From NCBI RefSeq assembly GCF_011682045.1, contig NZ_VVIW01000004.1, forward strand, positions 62,001 to 126,000: a stretch of 64,000 nt of DNA. The letters are read 5' to 3'. Below the pieces are notes generated by a model. It saw nothing but the letters and a program-made list of their open reading frames with translations, did not search any database and was not told the origin of the DNA. This document shows positions 15,978 to 24,323 of the stretch, piece after piece (the stretch's first letter is position 1; the number at the start of each line of letters is the position of its first letter). Origin of the DNA: Massilia aquatica (GTDB lineage: Bacteria > Pseudomonadota > Gammaproteobacteria > Burkholderiales > Burkholderiaceae_D). The translations under genes and the position numbers were made by a program.

Positions 15978-17054
15978 CACGTGTTCAAAATCTTCCCGGC
16001 AAATCATCACGCCCTCCGAGATCCCGCGCCGGATGTGTTCGCGCATGGTCCGGGCGAATTCATGGTCTTTGACAACCACATTGGCTTCCTGGTTCAAAAA
16101 CAGGGACAAGCCGTCGCAATTGCTCGACCCGACCGTCGACCAGTCGTCATCCACCACCGCCACCTTGGCGTGCAGCTGGGTCTTGCGGTATTCGTAGACT
16201 TCGACCCCGCTGTCGAGCAATTTGGGGTAAAACGAGCGCGCCACCATGTCTTGCAGCTTGATTTCGCCCACGCCGATCAGCAGCTTCACCTCGACCCCGC
16301 GCTCGGCCGCGATGGCCAGCGCCTTGCGGAATTTATGTCCGGGGGCAAAGTAAGGATTGACCAGCAGCACGCTTTTCTTGGCATGGCCGATCGCGTGCAG
16401 ATAGGCGCGCTGGATGGTGTGGCGGTTACGCAAGCTGTCGCGCACCACGAAGGCGGCCTGCATCGGCTTGTCGCCTTCTTGCGACTGTTCCTTGCGCATT
16501 TCGCGGAACAGGCCGATCCGCTTCATCAGGCCCAGATGGCCCACGCGCGCCCATTGGGTCTGCATTTCGTGGTGGATGGCGGCCACCAGCAGGCCGCGCA
16601 CCTGCACCGCGAAGTCCCAGCGCGGCGCCGGCAGGCGCCTGCCCGGATCGTAATCGCAGAACCAGTCATCGTTGACGTTGATGCCGCCGACAAAGGCCAC
16701 CTCGCGGTCGACCACGACGATCTTGCGGTGGGTGCGCGCCACGCCACGCTTGAACCAGGCATTGAAGGCGCGAAAGCGCACGTTGGCGGCGGCAAAGGCA
16801 ATGCCCAGGCGGGTCGATTGCGCGTGCCCCGTGCCCCACCAGTCGGTCACCACGCGCACCTTGACGCCGCGCTGCCCGGCGCGGCACAGGGCGTCCGCCA
16901 CCGAGCGGCCGGTGGCATCGTCGGCGAAAATATAGGTTTCGAAGTAAATGTCGTACTGCGCCGCATCAATTGCCGCAATCACCGCGGGGAAGAATTCCAG
17001 TCCGGTTTCGAGCAGGGCGATGTCGTTGTGGGCGGTGTAATGGACCGAGCGCAT
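15894..17054 (-). CDS. clsB: Cardiolipin synthase B-like phospholipase D
   Basis: The 386-residue protein carries two HKD motifs: THRKIVVVD (H109, K111, D116) followed by GGIN, and LHAKVAVVDDDW followed by GSSN. These are the catalytic pair of phospholipase D enzymes. Without a strong N-terminal membrane segment it resembles ClsB, which makes cardiolipin from phosphatidylglycerol and phosphatidylethanolamine at the inner membrane. The upstream EEP-family gene matches the ybhP-clsB pairing of enterobacteria. The 3' end has been tandemly duplicated. Confidence 0.88.
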   Translation of the reverse strand: MRSVHYTAHNDIALLETGLEFFPAVIAAIDAAQYDIYFETYIFADDATGRSVADALCRAGQRGVKVRVVTDWWGTGHAQSTRLGIAFAAANVRFRAFNAWFKRGVARTHRKIVVVDREVAFVGGINVNDDWFCDYDPGRRLPAPRWDFAVQVRGLLVAAIHHEMQTQWARVGHLGLMKRIGLFREMRKEQSQEGDKPMQAAFVVRDSLRNRHTIQRAYLHAIGHAKKSVLLVNPYFAPGHKFRKALAIAAERGVEVKLLIGVGEIKLQDMVARSFYPKLLDSGVEVYEYRKTQLHAKVAVVDDDWSTVGSSNCDGLSLFLNQEANVVVKDHEFARTMREHIRRGISEGVMICREDFEHVGWVRRSGYEVAYFFYKMAMRIFAIGYA

Positions 17055-17079
17055 AGTGCTTCAGGTTGGTTGCAGAGCC

Positions 17080-17892
17080 TCAGGCCAGCTTGAGATTGGC
17101 CACGATGGGGGCGTGATCGGATAATTTCGCCCATAAGGTACCATGCAAGACCTCGGCCGCGTCCACCTTGAAGCCGCGCACATAAATGCGGTCGAGGCGG
17201 AAAAACGGCAGCGCGGCGGGAAAGGTGCGCGCCGGCGTGACCGGCTTTTCGCGTCCCGAAAAGCTGCGCACCAGGTCGCCCAGGCGCGAACGCGCACCGA
17301 GTTCGTCGAACACTTCGACCACGCCCAGTTCATTGCGCAGCTTGTCGCTGAGGGTGTTGCGCCAGTCGTTGAAGTCGCCCGCGATGATGACCGGCTCGCC
17401 ATTCGGCGCCGAGGCCTTGACGCAGTCGATCAGCGCCTGGGTCTGGCGGCCGCGCCCCGATTCGAACAGCCCCAGGTGGACCACATAGCAATGCACCTGG
17501 CATTTGGGCGTATCGAGGATGCAATGCAGGATGCCGCGCTGTTCATACGCATGGTCCGACACGTCATGGTTGTGGGTGCCGCCGATCGGGTAGGCCGACA
17601 GCAAGGCGTTGCCGTGGTGACCGTGATCGTAGACCGCGTTCATGCCGTAGGCCGAATGATGCGAGTCGCCCGCGAAATATTCGTGCTGGGCACGTTCGGG
17701 CCAATGGCGGTGTCCGCGGCTCTCGTCGCCGAACTTGGCCGAGTTGCGGTCGTGCTTGCCCTGCACTTCCTGCAGGAACACGACGTCCGCATCGAATTGG
17801 GCAATCGCCTTTTTCAGGGCCAGCACGCGTGGTGTGCTCCGGATGGAGGACACGCCTTTGTGGATATTATAGGTAGCGACACGAATCTTCAT
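17080..17892 (-). CDS. Endonuclease/exonuclease/phosphatase (EEP) family protein, YbhP-like
   Basis: The 270-residue EEP-fold protein shows TYNIHKGV at the N-terminus, FLQEVQGKHD (metal-binding Glu), IAGDFNDWRN (Asp/Asn pair) and LSDHAPIVANL (catalytic His) at the C-terminus. All canonical motifs are present. Members cleave phosphodiesters in DNA, sphingomyelin or inositol phosphates. Pairing with a cls gene suggests a role linked to lipids, but the substrate is unknown. Confidence 0.87.
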   Translation of the reverse strand: MKIRVATYNIHKGVSSIRSTPRVLALKKAIAQFDADVVFLQEVQGKHDRNSAKFGDESRGHRHWPERAQHEYFAGDSHHSAYGMNAVYDHGHHGNALLSAYPIGGTHNHDVSDHAYEQRGILHCILDTPKCQVHCYVVHLGLFESGRGRQTQALIDCVKASAPNGEPVIIAGDFNDWRNTLSDKLRNELGVVEVFDELGARSRLGDLVRSFSGREKPVTPARTFPAALPFFRLDRIYVRGFKVDAAEVLHGTLWAKLSDHAPIVANLKLA

Positions 17893-17894
17893 GG

Positions 17895-17923
17895 GAACAT
17901 TCTAACCCCTTCGGGGAATGTTC
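17895..17923 (-). promoter_or_regulatory. Hairpin covering the ribosome site of the EEP gene
   Basis: GAACATT/AATGTTC (17895-17901 with 17917-17923) and CCCC/GGGG (17906-17909 with 17913-17916) form a stem-loop ending 3 bases before the start codon at 17892. On the transcript the AAGGGG Shine-Dalgarno-like stretch lies in the stem, so folding could hide it. It could also be the terminator of the upstream LysR gene. Confidence 0.4.
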
Positions 17924-17960
17924 TTCAGAAGGAACCCTATCGTGCGCACGCGCTGCGCCT

Positions 17961-18848
17961 TCACAGCGAATGCACTGCGCAAAATTGGCTCAGATAATCG
18001 AGCAAGGCGCGCACCCGCGCCGGCAGGTAGCGCTGCTGCGACCAGGCCGCATAAATATGACGCCGCTCGGTACTCCAGCCAGGCAGCACCAGGACCAGCG
18101 CGCCGGAGGCCACGTGGCGGCGGCCCATGGTGCCTGGGCACAGCATGATGCCCAGGCCGTCGAGCGCCATCGACAGCGCCAGGTCCATCTGGTTGGCCTG
18201 GAAGCGCGGTGCGCCCTGCACCACGACCTCCGCGCTGTCGGCCGGATCGCGCAGTTTCCAGCGCGTGAGCGGACGGCCGACGATGCGCGCATGCGCTTCC
18301 AGCTCGCCCGGGGTGTGCGGCACGCCGGCCGCTTGCAGGTAGGCCGGCGAGGCAACCAGCATCAGGTCGGTGCTGGCCAGGAGCTTCTGGTTCAAGCTGG
18401 AATCTTGCTGTTCGCCCACCCGGATCGCCAGGTCGGCGCCGCTGCCGACCACGTCGACGAGCTCGTTCGACATCTCCACCTCCAGCGTCACCTCGGGATA
18501 GGAGCGCAGGAAGCCCGACCACGCCTGGCGGAAGTAACCCTGCGCCAGATGCACGGGAGCGAGCACGCGAATATTGCCGGAAATGGCTCCCAGGGTGGCA
18601 TCGAGGCGCTGGGTGGCCTGGCGCAGCGCATGGATCAGCGGACGGCACTGTTCGTAATATTGCGCACCTTCGGCCGTGAGCTGCATGCGGCGCGCACTGC
18701 GGTTGAGCAATTTGTAGCCGAGCGCACGCTCCAGCGCCTGTAATCGGCGCGTTACCGTCGCGGCCGGCAATTGCATGCTGTCGGCCGCCGTCGCCAGGCT
18801 GCCGGCTTCGACGATGGCGATGAACAGGGAAAGGTCGTCGAGCATCAT
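17961..18848 (-). CDS. LysR-family transcriptional regulator
   Basis: The 295-residue protein has an N-terminal winged helix (LFIAIVEAGSLATAADSMQL, PAATVTRRLQALERALGYKL) and a LysR effector-binding domain. The RRLQALERALGYKLLNRSAR pattern fits the large group near CrgA/DsdC-type regulators. It diverges from the small DUF2798 gene at 18947, its likeliest target. The start could be either of two adjacent ATG codons (18848 or 18845). Confidence 0.9.
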   Translation of the reverse strand: MMLDDLSLFIAIVEAGSLATAADSMQLPAATVTRRLQALERALGYKLLNRSARRMQLTAEGAQYYEQCRPLIHALRQATQRLDATLGAISGNIRVLAPVHLAQGYFRQAWSGFLRSYPEVTLEVEMSNELVDVVGSGADLAIRVGEQQDSSLNQKLLASTDLMLVASPAYLQAAGVPHTPGELEAHARIVGRPLTRWKLRDPADSAEVVVQGAPRFQANQMDLALSMALDGLGIMLCPGTMGRRHVASGALVLVLPGWSTERRHIYAAWSQQRYLPARVRALLDYLSQFCAVHSL

Positions 18849-18946
18849 GATCTCGTTTTTGGAATTACAGATTCATCTTGTCGCTCTAGTATAACGGTAT
18901 GCAATTGATTATGCTGATCGGCTTCTGGAACTTCGAGGCTAACTGC

Positions 18947-19180
18947 ATGTCCAATCCATTCAAGACACGGCTGCTGTTCAGCATCGTGATGTCGGCGCTG
19001 ATGTCGTTTCTTATGACAGGGTGGGTAACGTGGCTCAATCTGGGATTTGGTCCGGACTACACAGTGCGTTGGATGCGCGCATTCCTGGCCGCATGGCCGG
19101 CCGCGTTCACAATCGTGATGCTGTGCGGACCTACCGTGCAGCGCTTTTGCCAGCGTTTGATCGGTCACAAGCCAGCTTGA
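18947..19180 (+). CDS. DUF2798-like small membrane protein
   Basis: The 77-residue protein has two predicted membrane segments (LLFSIVMSALMSFLMTGWVT and FLAAWPAAFTIVMLCGPTVQ) separated by a short polar loop, which matches the DUF2798 pattern. Start 18947 (MSNPFKTRLL) is preferred over 18899, which would add an unlikely leader. The function is unknown. It is often found divergent from a LysR regulator, as here. Confidence 0.75.
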   Translation: MSNPFKTRLLFSIVMSALMSFLMTGWVTWLNLGFGPDYTVRWMRAFLAAWPAAFTIVMLCGPTVQRFCQRLIGHKPA

Positions 19181-19240
19181 ACCAACTTTGAACGGGAGAA
19201 ATGTTAATATTGGAGCAATATTTCATGTGAAGAGGCTGTG

Positions 19241-19774
19241 ATGATCAATTTCAAAGCATGCGCGCTGGTACTGTTGGCATGTGCCGCGCACGCATCGGCA
19301 CAAGACGTACTGCTGGCTGGAAAGGCGCAGCGCGTGGTCTTGCTGGCCTATGGTGCGCAGGAATGCCCCGATCCCTGCGCCGCGCGCGCGCCGCAGGATG
19401 GAAGGCCATGGGTTTGCATCAACAACGGCGGTGGCTGCGAGCACATGGACGTCGAGGTGAACCAGGTTTTCCTGGGCGAGGCTGGCGGCACACGCAGGGT
19501 GTTCAAGAAGGGCATCGGGGAATGGGGGCCGAGTTTCACCGACTGGCGTGGCGAGGTCGTTGTCAGCCAGGAAGGCGACAGGATTTCATGGTCGCCCGCG
19601 CACGTGCAGGACGGCAAAATCTACATCGAGTCAAAGAAACTGCGCAGCATCCGCAACGTGAAGACCAGCGATCTGGGGCCGAACGCCGATGACCTGGTCG
19701 CGCTCGATGCGGTGCTCGACCGCGTGCGCCAGGCGGACGCCCGGCAACAGCGCCGCAGCATCGGCAAGGAATAG
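19241..19774 (+). CDS. Secreted protein of unknown function
   Basis: The 177-residue protein has a signal peptide (KACALVLLACAAHASAQ) and four cysteines in the first third of the mature part (CPDPC, VCINNGGGC), suggesting disulfides. No family is recognised. GTG at 19238 and ATG at 19241 are both possible starts; ATG is chosen. It converges on ssuB with a 27-bp gap. Confidence 0.6.
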   Translation: MINFKACALVLLACAAHASAQDVLLAGKAQRVVLLAYGAQECPDPCAARAPQDGRPWVCINNGGGCEHMDVEVNQVFLGEAGGTRRVFKKGIGEWGPSFTDWRGEVVVSQEGDRISWSPAHVQDGKIYIESKKLRSIRNVKTSDLGPNADDLVALDAVLDRVRQADARQQRRSIGKE

Positions 19775-19801
19775 CGCCAGCGCGCAGTTCGCCCCGCTGG
19801 T

Positions 19802-20560
19802 CTATTTGTGCAGCACCCTGGCCAGCACGCTTTGCTCCAGCGCGGCAAACGCCGCCGTGCCGCGCCGGCCTGAGCGCGGCAAGTCCACGTGCAGGTCCAG
19901 GCTGATGCCCCCGTCCTCGACCAGCAGCACGCGGTCGGCCAGGGCCAGCGCTTCCTGCACATCGTGCGTGACCAGCACGGCGGTAAAACCGCGCGCCAGC
20001 CACAGCGATTCGATCAATTGCTGCATCTCGATGCGGGTCAGCGCATCGAGCGCGCCCAGCGGTTCGTCGAGCAGCAACAGTTGCGGCTCATGCACCAGCG
20101 CACGCGCCAGCGCCACTCGCTGACGCTGTCCACCGGACAATTCGGTCGGCCAGTCGCCGGCCCGCGCCGCCAGGCCGACCGTCTCCAGCGCGGCTGCGGC
20201 ACGCTCCCGGGCACCCGGCAAACCCAGCGCCACGTTCTCCAGCACGCTCTTCCACGGCAACAGGCGCGCTTCCTGGAACATGATGCGCACGTCCGGATCG
20301 CGCACCCCATCGCCGATGCGGATCTGGCCGGCGTCCAGACTCTCGAGCTGCGCGATGGTGCGCAGCAAGGTGCTCTTGCCGCAACCGCTGCGCCCGATCA
20401 CCGCCACGAACTCGCCCGGCGCCAGTTCCAGGTCGATTCCGCCCAGCACGTCACGGCCGGCGTAGCTTTTGGTCACGCCGCGCAGCGACACGCCCACGCC
20501 ATGCTGGCCCAGCGCGGCGGCGGCGCCGACGGTGCTTTCTTCGATCCGATTGATTTGCAT
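19802..20560 (-). CDS. ssuB: Aliphatic sulfonate ABC transporter ATPase
   Basis: The 252-residue ATPase has Walker [12 protein letters not shown], the signature [20 protein letters not shown], Walker B LLLLDEP and switch His in [13 protein letters not shown]. The sequence and last place in ssuEADCB identify it as the energising subunit for alkanesulfonate import. It pairs with the SsuC permease 18 bp upstream. Confidence 0.93.
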   Translation of the reverse strand: MQINRIEESTVGAAAALGQHGVGVSLRGVTKSYAGRDVLGGIDLELAPGEFVAVIGRSGCGKSTLLRTIAQLESLDAGQIRIGDGVRDPDVRIMFQEARLLPWKSVLENVALGLPGARERAAAALETVGLAARAGDWPTELSGGQRQRVALARALVHEPQLLLLDEPLGALDALTRIEMQQLIESLWLARGFTAVLVTHDVQEALALADRVLLVEDGGISLDLHVDLPRSGRRGTAAFAALEQSVLARVLHK

Positions 20561-20578
20561 GCTGATTCCCGATAGCGA

Positions 20579-21367
20579 TTAGCGGTACGCCGGATTCCAG
20601 CGCAAGAAGTGTTTTTCCAGGCCGCGCGACAACAGATCGGCGGCCTTGCCCAGCAGGGCGTACAGCAAAATGCCAACCAGCACGATGTCGGTTTGCAGGA
20701 ATTCGCGCGCATTCATGGTCATGTAGCCGATCCCGGCCTGGGCCGAAATGGTTTCCGCCACGATCAGGAGCACCCACACCAGCCCCAGCGAAAAGCGCAC
20801 GCCCACCAGGATCGACGGCAGCGCCGCCGGCAAGATCACATCGCGGTACAGCGGCCAGCCCGACAGGCCATAGCTGCGCGCCATCTCGATCAGGCCCTGG
20901 TCGGCCGAGCGGATGCCGTGAAAAGTGTTCAGGTACACCGGAAAAAACACGCCAATGGCCAGCAGGAACAGCTTGGCGGTTTCGTCGATGCCGAACCACA
21001 AAATGACCAGCGGAATCAAAGCCAGCGCCGGAATGTTGCGGATCATTTGCAAGGTGGTATCGAGCAAGGTTTCAGCCCGCTTGACGCTGCCGTTGAGCAA
21101 TCCCAACAGCAAGCCCAATCCGGCGCCGATGGCAAACCCGGTCACCGCGCGCCACAGGCTGGTGCGCAGGTGCTGCCACAGCTCGCCCGATACGGTCAGC
21201 GTCCAGAACGCCTTGGCCACCGCCCACGGCTCCGGCAGGATGCGGCTCGACAGCCAGCCCGCCTGCGCCGCAATCTGCCAGGCCAGGATCAGGCCCAGCG
21301 GCAGCGCCCACGGCGCCAGTGCCGATGGCCGGTCCGGGGCGCGCGCGCTTGCGACAGCGCCGGCCAT
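20579..21367 (-). CDS. ssuC: Aliphatic sulfonate ABC transporter permease
   Basis: The 262-residue inner-membrane permease has about six hydrophobic segments and the cytoplasmic coupling motif (EMARSYGLSGWPLYRDVILP). Start 21367, 2 bp after the ssuD stop, gives the standard length; the frame is open upstream only as a shadow of ssuD. It forms the translocation channel with SsuA and SsuB. Confidence 0.93.
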   Translation of the reverse strand: MAGAVASARAPDRPSALAPWALPLGLILAWQIAAQAGWLSSRILPEPWAVAKAFWTLTVSGELWQHLRTSLWRAVTGFAIGAGLGLLLGLLNGSVKRAETLLDTTLQMIRNIPALALIPLVILWFGIDETAKLFLLAIGVFFPVYLNTFHGIRSADQGLIEMARSYGLSGWPLYRDVILPAALPSILVGVRFSLGLVWVLLIVAETISAQAGIGYMTMNAREFLQTDIVLVGILLYALLGKAADLLSRGLEKHFLRWNPAYR

Positions 21368-21369
21368 GC

Positions 21370-22518
21370 TCAAGCCGCCTTTTTCGGCAGAATATCGCTG
21401 GCCATCATCTCGCCGAACGGGCCGGTGATCGACTGCTCGCCGGCCTGCTTGCCCTTGCCCAGCAGCGGGAACACCAGTTCGGCGAAGCGGTACGATTCTT
21501 CCAGGTGCGGATAGCCGGACAGGATGAAGGTCTCGATCCCCAGGTCCGCATATTCCCGCATGCGCGCAGCCACCGTTTCGGCGTCGCCCACCAGCGCGGT
21601 GCCGGCGCCGCCCCGTACCAGGCCCACGCCGGCCCACAGATTGGGCGACACTTCCAGCTTGTCGCGCCGCCCGCCATGCAGGGCCGCCATGCGGCGCTGG
21701 CCGACCGAATCCATTTTCGCAAACGCCGCCTGCGCCTTGGCGATGACGTCGTCATCGAGATGGCTGATCAATTCATCGGCCGCGCGCCACGCCGCTTCGT
21801 TCGTTTCGCGCACGATCACGTGCAGGCGAATCCCGAAGCGCAGGGTGCGTCCGTGCCTGGCGGCGCGCGCGCGAATGTCGGCCAGTTTCTCGGCCACGGC
21901 GGCCGGCGGCTCGCCCCAGGTCAGGTACACGTCCATCTGCTCGGCCGCCAGTTCGTGCGCGGGCTCGGACGAACCGCCGAAGTACAGCGGCGGATACGGC
22001 TTTTGCACCGGCGGGTACAGGGTTTTGGCGCCCTTGACCTGCAAGTGCTTGCCCTCGAAATCATAGCCGGCCGCGCCGCCCTCGCCGGCCATGGTGGCGC
22101 GCCAGATGCGGAAGAATTCATCCGAAATTTCGTAGCGTTTGCTGTGGTCCGCAAACAGGCCGTCCGCTTCCAGTTCGCCCTGGTCGCCACCGGTCACCAC
22201 ATTGATCAACAGGCGCCCGTTCGACAAACGGTCGAAGGTCGAGGCCATGCGCACCGCCAGTCCCGGCGTCGACAGGCCGGGACGGATCGCCACCAGGAAC
22301 TTGAGCTTCTGCGTGACGGCCATCAGCGACGAGGCCACCACCCAGGCGTCCTCGCAGGAACGCCCGGTTGGCAGAAGGACGCCATCGTAGCCGAGGGTAT
22401 CGGCTGCAACGGCGACCTGGCGCAGATAGTCGGCATCGACACTGCGCGCACCCTTGCTGGTACCAAGATAGCGGCTATCGCCATGGGTGGGGATAAACCA
22501 GAACACATTCAACGACAT
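21370..22518 (-). CDS. ssuD: FMNH2-dependent alkanesulfonate monooxygenase
   Basis: The 382-residue bacterial-luciferase-fold enzyme closely follows E. coli SsuD along its whole length. The conserved cysteine is in TGRSCEDAW (residue 55 counting Met), and [11 protein letters not shown] and [15 protein letters not shown] C-terminal motifs are present. It converts alkanesulfonates, O2 and FMNH2 to aldehyde and sulfite, with reduced flavin from SsuE. It sits centrally in ssuEADCB. Confidence 0.96.
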   Translation of the reverse strand: MSLNVFWFIPTHGDSRYLGTSKGARSVDADYLRQVAVAADTLGYDGVLLPTGRSCEDAWVVASSLMAVTQKLKFLVAIRPGLSTPGLAVRMASTFDRLSNGRLLINVVTGGDQGELEADGLFADHSKRYEISDEFFRIWRATMAGEGGAAGYDFEGKHLQVKGAKTLYPPVQKPYPPLYFGGSSEPAHELAAEQMDVYLTWGEPPAAVAEKLADIRARAARHGRTLRFGIRLHVIVRETNEAAWRAADELISHLDDDVIAKAQAAFAKMDSVGQRRMAALHGGRRDKLEVSPNLWAGVGLVRGGAGTALVGDAETVAARMREYADLGIETFILSGYPHLEESYRFAELVFPLLGKGKQAGEQSITGPFGEMMASDILPKKAA

Positions 22519-22533
22519 GACATACTCCTGAAT

Positions 22534-23505
22534 CTATAATTTGAACGCCAGCTGCGCATCCTTGACGACAATCGGCTTCGGAATCAGTTTAAGGTTGGCG
22601 AAGACGTCCGCGATCTTCTGCTGCTCGCGAATGACTTCCGGCGTGACCGGCTTGACGCCGTACGAATAGCGCTGCGCGGCCAGCTCCACAATGCTGCTGT
22701 CTAACCCCGTCTGCGCCGCCAGGATGGCGCTGACTTCCTTGATGTTCTGGCGCCCCCACTCATCGACCTTGGCCAGTTCGTCGATGACGATGCGCACGAT
22801 CTCCGGCTGCGCCTCGGCATACGGGCGCGCCGCCAGGTAGAACTGGTGGTTCGACACCAGTCCCTTGCCATCGGCCAGCACGCGCGCGCCAAGCTGCTTT
22901 TCGGCGGCGGCCAGGAACGGGTCCCAGATCACCCACGCGTCGACCGCACCGCGCTCGAAGGAAGCGCGCGCGTCGGCCGGCGGCAGGAAAACAGTCTGCA
23001 CATCCTTGTAGTCGATGCCGGCCTTTTCCAGCGCCCGCACCAGCAGGTAGTGCACGTTCGACCCCTTGTTCAGCGCGATCTTCTTGCCCTTCAAATCGGC
23101 CAGCGTGCGGATCGCCGAGCCCTTGGGCACCACGATCGCTTCCGAGCCCGGCGACGGCGGCTCGTTGCCCACGTAGACCAGGTCGGCCCCCGCAGCCTGC
23201 GCAAAAATCGGCGGCGCCTCGCCCACCGTGCCGAAGTCGATGCTGCCCACGTTGAGCCCTTCGAGCAGCACCGGGCCGGCCGGGAACTCGGTCCACTTGA
23301 CCGTCACGCCCCTGGGGGCCAGCCGTTTTTCCAGCGTCCCGCGCCCTTTGAGCAGCGTGAGCGTGCCGTATTTTTGATAACCGATGCGCACCTCCTTCGC
23401 GCTTTGCGCACTGGCGGCGCCGGGCAAGGCCCCTGCAACGGCGGCGGCGAACAGCATTCCCAGGGTGCGGCGGCGCGCACTGCGTTGTTCCAGATGTGAA
23501 GTCAT
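22534..23505 (-). CDS. ssuA: Aliphatic sulfonate substrate-binding protein
   Basis: The 323-residue periplasmic protein has a signal peptide with an Arg-rich start (RSARRRTLGMLFAAAVAGAL, cleavage near ASAQ). The NMT1/SsuA-type binding fold shows EVRIGYQKYGTL and DLKGKKIALNKGSN. The twin-arginine-like stretch could indicate Tat export, but the motif is not canonical. Start 23505 is supported by AGAGAGG upstream. It delivers sulfonates to SsuBC. Confidence 0.92.
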   Translation of the reverse strand: MTSHLEQRSARRRTLGMLFAAAVAGALPGAASAQSAKEVRIGYQKYGTLTLLKGRGTLEKRLAPRGVTVKWTEFPAGPVLLEGLNVGSIDFGTVGEAPPIFAQAAGADLVYVGNEPPSPGSEAIVVPKGSAIRTLADLKGKKIALNKGSNVHYLLVRALEKAGIDYKDVQTVFLPPADARASFERGAVDAWVIWDPFLAAAEKQLGARVLADGKGLVSNHQFYLAARPYAEAQPEIVRIVIDELAKVDEWGRQNIKEVSAILAAQTGLDSSIVELAAQRYSYGVKPVTPEVIREQQKIADVFANLKLIPKPIVVKDAQLAFKL

Positions 23506-23524
23506 TGCGGCCTCTCTTGAATGG

Positions 23525-24103
23525 TCAGGCGGCCAGCGAATGCTGGGCGCGTTGCGCTTGCAGGCGGCGCTGCGGCAGCGCGAACAGCTCGGACGAGAGC
23601 TGTTCGACACCGCGCGCCACGCGCGCAGCTATCGGCGCGTCGAGGCTCAAGCCTGTGGCGGCGTTCCAGCGCAGCTGGTCGGAGGTGGCGTAAATCCCCG
23701 GCAGGATAAAGCGCGCCGAGAGCGACGCCAGCACCGGCCGCAAGGCGTAATCGAGCACCAGCATGTGCGACTGGCTGCCGCCGGTGGCCAGCGGCAGCAC
23801 CAGCTTGCCCTCCAGGCCATCTTGCGGCAGCAGGTCGAGGAAGGCTTTCAGGATGCCCGTGTAGGATGCCTTGTACACCGGCGTGGCGATGACGATGGCG
23901 TCGGCGTCCAGCAGCAGCGCCGTGGCCCGCACGATGGCCGGGTCGTCGAAACTCGCATGCAGCAGCGCTTGCGCCGGCAGGTCGCGCACTTGCAGGGTGT
24001 TGCAGCGGTGCCCGTGCAGGGTCAGCTTGTCGCCCACGTGCTGCAACAGCCTGGCGCCGCTCGACGCTATCGACGGGCTCCCGCCCAGCAAAAGTACGCT
24101 CAT
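23525..24103 (-). CDS. ssuE: NADPH-dependent FMN reductase
   Basis: The 192-residue flavodoxin-fold reductase keeps the SsuE hallmark tyrosine (Y119, in VLDYALRPVL) that forms the pi-helix needed for flavin transfer. PVYKASYTGILKAFLD is the FMN-binding loop. It generates FMNH2 for SsuD and is the only flavin reductase seen near the two further flavin monooxygenases at 24324 and 27855. It is first in ssuEADCB. Start 24103 is chosen at the beginning of the Rossmann-like strand. Confidence 0.92.
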   Translation of the reverse strand: MSVLLLGGSPSIASSGARLLQHVGDKLTLHGHRCNTLQVRDLPAQALLHASFDDPAIVRATALLLDADAIVIATPVYKASYTGILKAFLDLLPQDGLEGKLVLPLATGGSQSHMLVLDYALRPVLASLSARFILPGIYATSDQLRWNAATGLSLDAPIAARVARGVEQLSSELFALPQRRLQAQRAQHSLAA

Positions 24104-24131
24104 GATTTTTCCGATCCGGTGAGAAGTCAAA

Positions 24132-24151
24132 CAAACGAATAGCAAACGAAT
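24132..24151 (-). promoter_or_regulatory. Tandem CAAACGAAT motif upstream of ssuE
   Basis: CAAACGAAT occurs at 24132-24140 and again at 24143-24151, 29-48 bp upstream of the ssuE start, in the 220-bp divergent ssuE/sfnB region. A third AACGAAT lies at 24185-24191. The same nonamer is found at a similar distance upstream of the serine acetyltransferase gene (36077-36085). It may be a binding site or part of a promoter; identity as a CysB/Cbl site is not supported by consensus. Confidence 0.3.
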
Positions 24152-24323
24152 GAGCACAGGCTACGGCGCGCGCGGGTAAATCGGAACGAATGCTTTTGCG
24201 CTTCGATATGCGCTTTTCGTTCCATCGGTTTTCGCATAAGGAAGGGCGGATATCTTCGTTCACGCCGCCCCAGGGCCGGTGCAATACTGGCCCCCTCGAC
24301 TGTCTTTCAAGGCTTGTTCCATC

